Source: Heminiphilus faecis (GTDB lineage Bacteria > Bacteroidota > Bacteroidia > Bacteroidales > Muribaculaceae). From it: a stretch of 64,000 bases of DNA. The stretch spans positions 1 to 64,000 of the forward strand of contig NZ_VSMC01000015.1 of assembly GCF_008728965.1 (NCBI RefSeq), written 5' to 3'. Position numbers and translations under genes: made by a program. The first letter of the stretch is position 1. Each line of letters starts with the position of its first letter. Shown here piece after piece: positions 63,665 to 64,000 of this stretch. The notes below the pieces were generated by a model, which was not told where the DNA came from, made no database searches, and saw only the letters and a list, made by a program, of their open reading frames with translations.

Positions 63665-64000
63665 TTTCTTCACTATCGTTTAATGGCACTTCACCAGTTA
63701 TATCTCTCCAGATTTCCTCATCAGTTGGTCGGTCAGGATTGCATAAAATCCTTTCCTGAAACTCAGTCTGTTCTTTAAGAGTGTCGGAGGCTTTGATATT
63801 TGGTGTTGGCGTAAGTTTGATTTCAACGCAAAGTGGTTCAGAACCATATTGAACTTCCGGGAATAAGTCTGGAGGTAATAAGTTGAAATTATCAGACATA
63901 TTGGGATGACTATGGGTCAGCTTTAGTTCTCCTGATAAACCCCGTGATACATATCCAAGCATAACAAAAGATGTAGGCTCATCTTTGGCTGGAAGAAGTG
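63654..64000 (-). CDS. Hypothetical protein, probably running off the window
   Basis: The frame stays open to the window edge. Its first internal ATG is at 63962 and another at 63899 (MSDNFNLLPPD), but the codons before 63962 (PAKDEPTSFV) read sensibly, so the true start is likely outside. Hydrophilic, acidic C terminus (NDSEENEA). No family recognised. Confidence 0.55.
   Translation of the reverse strand, partial: LLPAKDEPTSFVMLGYVSRGLSGELKLTHSHPNMSDNFNLLPPDLFPEVQYGSEPLCVEIKLTPTPNIKASDTLKEQTEFQERILCNPDRPTDEEIWRDITGEVPLNDSEENEA

Noticed and set aside
1-64000. CRISPR array or IS transposase
   Set aside because: No regularly spaced repeat of 25-40 bp and no transposase-like protein were seen; the repeats at 27160-27448 are 9-mers with irregular spacing and mixed orientation.

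Overview
The window comes from a gut-type member of the Bacteroidota, most likely order Bacteroidales and possibly Muribaculaceae-like (inference). The support is SusC/SusD polysaccharide-utilisation loci (PULs), hybrid two-component regulators, promoters of the form TTG-N19/20-TAnnTTTG, almost no Shine-Dalgarno sites, and a dcw cluster in the gene order usual for Bacteroidota.

Layout. (1) 0.2-19 kb is a galactan/galactose PUL. It holds a GH53 lipoprotein, a hybrid two-component sensor-regulator, SusC, SusD, a SusE-like protein, a second GH53 and a GH2 beta-galactosidase, then galK, galE and a sugar-phosphate nucleotidyltransferase. Together these bind, cut and import beta-1,4-galactan and feed galactose into UDP-sugar metabolism. 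A shared 22-bp motif lies upstream of both the regulator and susC and is the best candidate operator. (2) 19.1-27.6 kb looks like a small integrative island ending at a tRNA-Lys gene. It contains a degenerate NtrC-like regulator, a probable structured RNA with its own promoter and terminator, three small helix-turn-helix proteins, a DUF4099/DUF3945-type protein, a type IA topoisomerase homologue lacking the catalytic tyrosine, a tyrosine recombinase, and seven copies of TTGCCACCT between recombinase and tRNA. No relaxase or transfer gene is present, so it resembles the excision module of a CTnDOT-type element standing alone. (3) 27.9-41 kb holds a second PUL (GH30, SusC, SusD) with an unusual membrane regulator that joins a propeller sensor directly to an AraC domain, followed by ApbE, a GH29 fucosidase and an AraC regulator. 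(4) 41-56 kb is the division and cell-wall cluster on the minus strand, transcribed rsmH-ftsL-ftsI-murE-mraY-murD-ftsW-murG-murC-ftsQ-ftsA-ftsZ, without mraZ. (5) 56.2-57 kb is a zinc-less sirtuin. (6) From tRNA-Phe (57.1 kb) to the window end lies a second integrated element, probably a prophage or related element. It has a divergent tyrosine recombinase followed by convergent small phage-type genes, including a Tad2-like (DUF2829) anti-Thoeris protein and a 635-residue protein of unknown function.

All functions are read from motifs and context by eye; no database search was run. Starts were moved from the longest open frame to the first signal-peptide or conserved-domain methionine where the longer frame ran into a neighbour or began at a non-ATG codon.
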